Part shown: positions 6,747 through 8,856 of the stretch, one piece after another
Layout of the letters: each line of letters begins with the position of its first letter
How positions within the stretch are numbered: the stretch's first letter is position 1
Source of the DNA: Clostridium sp.
GTDB taxonomy: Bacteria > Bacillota > Clostridia > Acetivibrionales > Acetivibrionaceae
Direction: 5' to 3'
Assembly: GCA_012841175.1 (NCBI GenBank)
Contig: DUVG01000182.1
Coordinates: forward strand, 1-8,856
DNA length: 8,856 nt
Position numbers and translations under genes: made by a program
The notes under the pieces: generated by a model
Told to the model about the DNA's origin: nothing
Database searches by the model: none
The model's input: the letters and a program-made list of their open reading frames with translations, nothing else

Positions 6747-6752
6747 TGTACA

Positions 6753-7526
6753 TTGAACATACTATTTATTGGAGATATTTTTGGAAATCCTGGTAGGAAA
6801 GTAACAAAAGAAATGATTAGAAGGCTAAAAAAAGACAGAGAGATAGATTTTTTCTTTGCAAATGGAGAAAATGCAGCAGGTGGGAGTGGAATTACCTATG
6901 TTGTTGCACAGGAATTATATAATGCTGGTATTGACGGTATAACACTAGGAAATCATACATGGTCTAAAAAAGAAATTGTAAATTTTATTTCCTCAGATAA
7001 ATGTATAGTAAGACCAGCAAATTATCCAGAGGAGCTTCCAGGCTGTGGCTCTACAATAATAAAAGGTAAAGTAGGACTACTTAATCTTATGGGAAGAGTA
7101 TATATGGATAGTTTAGATTGTCCTTTTAAAGCTGCAGAGAGAGAAATTGCTCATTTAAAAGAATTTGTTAAAGTTATTGTTGTAGATATGCATGCAGAGG
7201 CAACTTCAGAAAAATATGCCCTTGGATGGTTTTTAGACGGGAAGGTTAGTTGTGTTCTAGGTACCCATACCCATGTTCAAACTGCAGATGAAAAAATATT
7301 ACCCTTTGGAACAGGATATATTACTGATGTTGGAATGACAGGACCTTATGAAGGGGTTATTGGTGTAAAAAAAGATACAATTATAAATAAATTTATAACA
7401 CATATGCCGGTAAGGTTTGAAGTAGCACAAGGAAAAGTACAGTTTAGTGCTGTATATCTTGAAATTGATGATAATACGGGTAAAACCCTTAATATAGAGA
7501 GAATTTTTAAAGTTTTAGAAGTATAA
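6753..7526 (+). CDS. ymdB: YmdB-family metallophosphoesterase (2',3'-cyclic-nucleotide phosphodiesterase type)
   Basis: A 257-residue cytoplasmic metal-dependent phosphoesterase of the YmdB/TIGR00282 family. The B. subtilis member (264 residues) hydrolyses cyclic nucleotides and influences biofilm versus motility gene expression. From TTG 6753 the metal ligands fall at Asp8 (GDIFGNPGR), Glu39-Asn40 (NGEN), Asn67-His68 (GNH), His147 (DMHAEATSEK), and His172 and His174 (GTHTHVQTAD). The first four agree exactly with B. subtilis numbering and the last three are shifted by 3, so the active site is complete. Starting at the upstream ATG 6711 would add 14 residues unlike the family, with no Shine-Dalgarno. 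The gene follows rny, as in B. subtilis, but a terminator lies between them. I see no convincing sigma-A promoter in the 95 bases before it, so expression may depend on readthrough from rny or on an unrecognised promoter. Confidence 0.93.
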   Translation: MNILFIGDIFGNPGRKVTKEMIRRLKKDREIDFFFANGENAAGGSGITYVVAQELYNAGIDGITLGNHTWSKKEIVNFISSDKCIVRPANYPEELPGCGSTIIKGKVGLLNLMGRVYMDSLDCPFKAAEREIAHLKEFVKVIVVDMHAEATSEKYALGWFLDGKVSCVLGTHTHVQTADEKILPFGTGYITDVGMTGPYEGVIGVKKDTIINKFITHMPVRFEVAQGKVQFSAVYLEIDDNTGKTLNIERIFKVLEV

Positions 7527-7536
7527 CATAGTAAAA

Positions 7537-7565
7537 AGAGGATTTTTAAAGTTTTTGTAGAATAT
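7537..7565 (+). promoter_or_regulatory. Sigma-H promoter for spoVS
   Basis: AGAGGATTT (7537-7545) fits the sigma-H -35 consensus RNAGGAWWW at every position. After 11 bases, GTAGAATAT (7557-7565) fits the -10 RNNGAATWW at every position. It lies 10 bases after the ymdB stop and points to spoVS. B. subtilis spoVS is known to be transcribed by sigma-H, which supports the call. The start of transcription would be near 7572, giving a leader of about 100 bases. Confidence 0.78.
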
Positions 7566-7580
7566 TAATATATAGTGGCT

Positions 7581-7607
7581 AATTATGTACTTATCAAATT
7601 ATGTACT
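7581..7607 (+). repeat. 11-bp direct repeat in the spoVS leader
   Basis: AATTATGTACT occurs at 7581-7591 and again at 7597-7607, a spacing of 16 bases start to start. Both copies are exact and fall just downstream of the predicted sigma-H transcription start. Function is unknown; it could be a regulator site or chance in AT-rich DNA. Confidence 0.6.
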
Positions 7608-7627
7608 CACTGTCAACAAGCTTTATA

Positions 7628-7648
7628 GATATACAGTATATGTATATC
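7628..7648. repeat. Perfect dyad just upstream of the spoVS ribosome binding site
   Basis: GATATACA (7628-7635) and TGTATATC (7641-7648) are perfect complements with a 5-base centre. The dyad ends 3 bases before the AGAAGGGGG ribosome binding site, so it could fold in the mRNA or bind a dimeric protein. Confidence 0.55.
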
Positions 7649-7651
7649 AAA

Positions 7652-7660
7652 AGAAGGGGG
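7652..7660 (+). promoter_or_regulatory. Shine-Dalgarno site of spoVS
   Basis: AGAAGGGGG lies 11 bases before the ATG at 7672. It decides the spoVS start against an upstream in-frame ATG at 7585, which would add 29 residues unlike the family. Confidence 0.65.
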
Positions 7661-7671
7661 TAAGAAGAACC

Positions 7672-7935
7672 ATGAGTATCTTAAAAGTTTCAGCAAAATC
7701 TAGTCCAAACTCTATCGCAGGAGCATTAACAGGATTCATTAAAGAAGAAGGATCAGCTGAGATCCAAGCAGTTGGAGCAGGAGCATTAAACCAAGCTATA
7801 AAAGCAATCGCCATAGCAAGAGGTTTTGTTGCCCCACTAGGAATTGAGTTAGTGTGCATTCCCGCTTTTACAGAAGTTGACATTGATGGACAGGAAAAAA
7901 CCGCAATAAGGCTTATTGTTGAGCCGAGAAAGTAG
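7672..7935 (+). CDS. spoVS: Stage V sporulation protein S
   Basis: An 87-residue protein matching SpoVS (86 residues in B. subtilis) over its whole length, an Alba-like small protein. It opens with MSILKVSAKSSPNSIAGALT and has the conserved core GAGALNQAIKAIAIARGFVAP (about residues 35-55), ending in VEPRK. In B. subtilis SpoVS affects septation and progress to spore coat and cortex assembly; nucleic-acid binding is suggested by its fold. The start is the ATG at 7672, because family homology begins there and a purine-rich ribosome binding site precedes it. It follows ymdB, as in other Firmicutes, but has its own sigma-H-type promoter and a strong terminator, so it can be expressed alone at the onset of sporulation. 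Confidence 0.97.
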   Translation: MSILKVSAKSSPNSIAGALTGFIKEEGSAEIQAVGAGALNQAIKAIAIARGFVAPLGIELVCIPAFTEVDIDGQEKTAIRLIVEPRK

Positions 7936-7954
7936 TCAGACAGTTTTAATAATT

Positions 7955-8010
7955 AAAAGGTCAAATTTGGAAGCTTTTTATTAAAGTTTTCTAAATTTGA
8001 CCTTTTTCTT
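7955..8010 (+). terminator. Long Rho-independent terminator after spoVS
   Basis: AAAAGGTCAAATTT (7955-7968) pairs perfectly with 7993-8006, a 14-bp outer stem. Inner pairing of 7970-7977 with 7983-7991, apart from one small irregularity, closes most of the 24-base centre. The stem runs into a TTTTTCTT tract (8003-8010). It ends the spoVS transcript and isolates it from the yibE/F-like gene. Confidence 0.9.
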
Positions 8011-8064
8011 ATAGAAAAAAATAATAATTTGACTTGGGACTTTGGAAGATTGAAAAAATAGTCA

Positions 8065-8093
8065 TTGACCTTGGGTAAATAATAAGTTAGATT
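8065..8093 (+). promoter_or_regulatory. Possible sigma-A promoter for the yibE/F-like gene
   Basis: TTGACC (8065-8070, 5 of 6 to consensus) and TAGATT (8088-8093, 4 of 6) are spaced by 17 bases, and the element lies 53 bases before the GTG start. It is the best candidate in the 136 bases between the spoVS terminator and this gene. The -10 is only moderate. Confidence 0.45.
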
Positions 8094-8146
8094 AATAATT
8101 AGCAGAAAAAAGAGAAATGGTAAATTGGGGAAAGGATTGAATTTTT

Positions 8147-8856
8147 GTGAAAAAGAGAAGATTTATTTTTATAATTCCAATGGTTGTATGTGTTATTTTT
8201 ATACTTTCAACTTCTATTATTTTTGCAGAAGAAATTGGAGAAATTATGCAAGATGAAGGGAAACTACCCAAACAAGTTAGAGGGGTGGTTTTAAAAGCAA
8301 ATGAGATAGAAAATGAAGAAAAGGGATATTCTGGAGGAATCTTAGAAATAAAAACTCAGTTATTAGAAGTAAAAATACTTGAAGGTGCTCATAAAGGAGA
8401 AATCATAAAGGCTCAGAATTCTTTAAATAGTTTTAATGATGCATATAATATAACAATTTCTAAAGGACAAGAGGTTTTTGTATATATAAATGAAGGAATG
8501 GATGGTACTATAGAAAGTGCTTATGTTGCTGAAATAGTCAGAGACAAGTATATTTTATATTTGCTTATAGCTTTTATATTGGCAATGCTTGTGGTTGGCA
8601 GAATGAAAGGGTTTAAGGCGTTAATTTCTCTTGCCATCACTTTTGTTGCAGTTATTTATATTATGCTTCCCTTATTTTTAAAAGGATACAATCCTATAAT
8701 TGTTTCTGTACCTATATGTGTAGGAGTGATTGTTATAACTCTTTTATTGGTAAGTGGTGTTAATAAAAAATCCTTTGCTGCTATTATAGGTACAGCAGGT
8801 GGAGTTATTATAGCTGGTGTAATTGCTCTTTTGATGGGTTACGTTACAAACATGAC
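8147..8856 (+). CDS. YibE/F-family membrane protein, 3' end beyond the window
   Basis: The reading frame starts at GTG 8147, with AAAGGA ten bases upstream, and stays open to the window edge (236 codons seen). Residues 1-27 look like a signal peptide or anchor: a KKRR start, a hydrophobic core and a possible cleavage at FA-EE. An extracytoplasmic domain of about 105 residues follows, with a beta-rich, OB-like pattern (QVRGVVLKANEIE and KILEGAHKGEIIKA). Hydrophobic segments then lie near 134-150, 157-178, 183-203 and 209-232. This order matches the YibE/F family, annotated as multipass membrane proteins of uncertain function that may be transporters. The terminator upstream and its own candidate promoter suggest an independent unit. 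No substrate can be assigned, and the C-terminal helices are not visible. Confidence 0.8.
   Translation, partial: MKKRRFIFIIPMVVCVIFILSTSIIFAEEIGEIMQDEGKLPKQVRGVVLKANEIENEEKGYSGGILEIKTQLLEVKILEGAHKGEIIKAQNSLNSFNDAYNITISKGQEVFVYINEGMDGTIESAYVAEIVRDKYILYLLIAFILAMLVVGRMKGFKALISLAITFVAVIYIMLPLFLKGYNPIIVSVPICVGVIVITLLLVSGVNKKSFAAIIGTAGGVIIAGVIALLMGYVTNM

Noticed and set aside
6711..6752. Upstream ATG start for ymdB adding 14 residues
   Set aside because: There is no ribosome site before 6711, the added residues do not resemble the family, and TTG 6753 with GGAGGA puts the first metal ligand at Asp8, as in B. subtilis YmdB.
7585..7671. Upstream ATG start for spoVS adding 29 residues
   Set aside because: SpoVS homology begins exactly at the ATG at 7672, and the extension covers the leader dyad and the ribosome site.
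8029..8058. Second promoter from TTGACT before the yibE/F-like gene
   Set aside because: No TATAAT-like sequence lies at proper spacing; only an A run is present.

Overview
The window is AT-rich, with strong AAGGAGG-type ribosome binding sites, GTG and TTG starts, and the sporulation genes spoIIIE and spoVS. This points to a low-GC, endospore-forming Firmicute of the class Clostridia; I cannot name the species from the sequence alone. Every complete gene is on the + strand and the coding is dense. The longest gap without a gene is about 210 bases.

Layout. An RDD-family membrane protein (14-709) ends at a strong intrinsic terminator (766-797). Next comes the SpoIIIE/FtsK DNA translocase (858-3200). 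A consensus sigma-A-type promoter (3208-3236) then drives folD (3296-4153). Three bases after folD, with its ribosome binding site inside the end of folD, is a 228-residue protein (4157-4843) that looks like only the C-terminal half of an SMC/Rad50-like ABC ATPase. A second consensus promoter (4923-4951) precedes a perfect hairpin placed almost at the predicted +1. These lead into rny (RNase Y), whose best-placed start codon is AUA rather than AUG. A terminator separates rny from ymdB (TTG start at 6753). An almost perfect sigma-H promoter (7537-7565) starts just after the ymdB stop and leads to spoVS (7672-7935), which ends at a long terminator hairpin. The window closes inside a YibE/F-family membrane protein that begins at 8147 and runs off the edge.

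How it fits together. Rny, ymdB and spoVS form a conserved Firmicute cluster linking mRNA decay, a regulatory phosphodiesterase and sporulation. In Bacillus subtilis the cluster lies near spoIIIE with pgsA, cinA and recA between. Here folD and the half-ATPase occupy that interval instead. The promoters and terminators suggest separate units: spoIIIE, folD plus the ATPase, rny, ymdB, spoVS and yibE/F.

Most of the window is ordinary conserved core. The parts that merit a second look are the rny leader (promoter, 5'-terminal hairpin, perfect Shine-Dalgarno and AUA start), the ATPase that lacks a Walker A motif, and the structured sigma-H leader of spoVS. I see no mobile element, CRISPR array, tRNA or rRNA.
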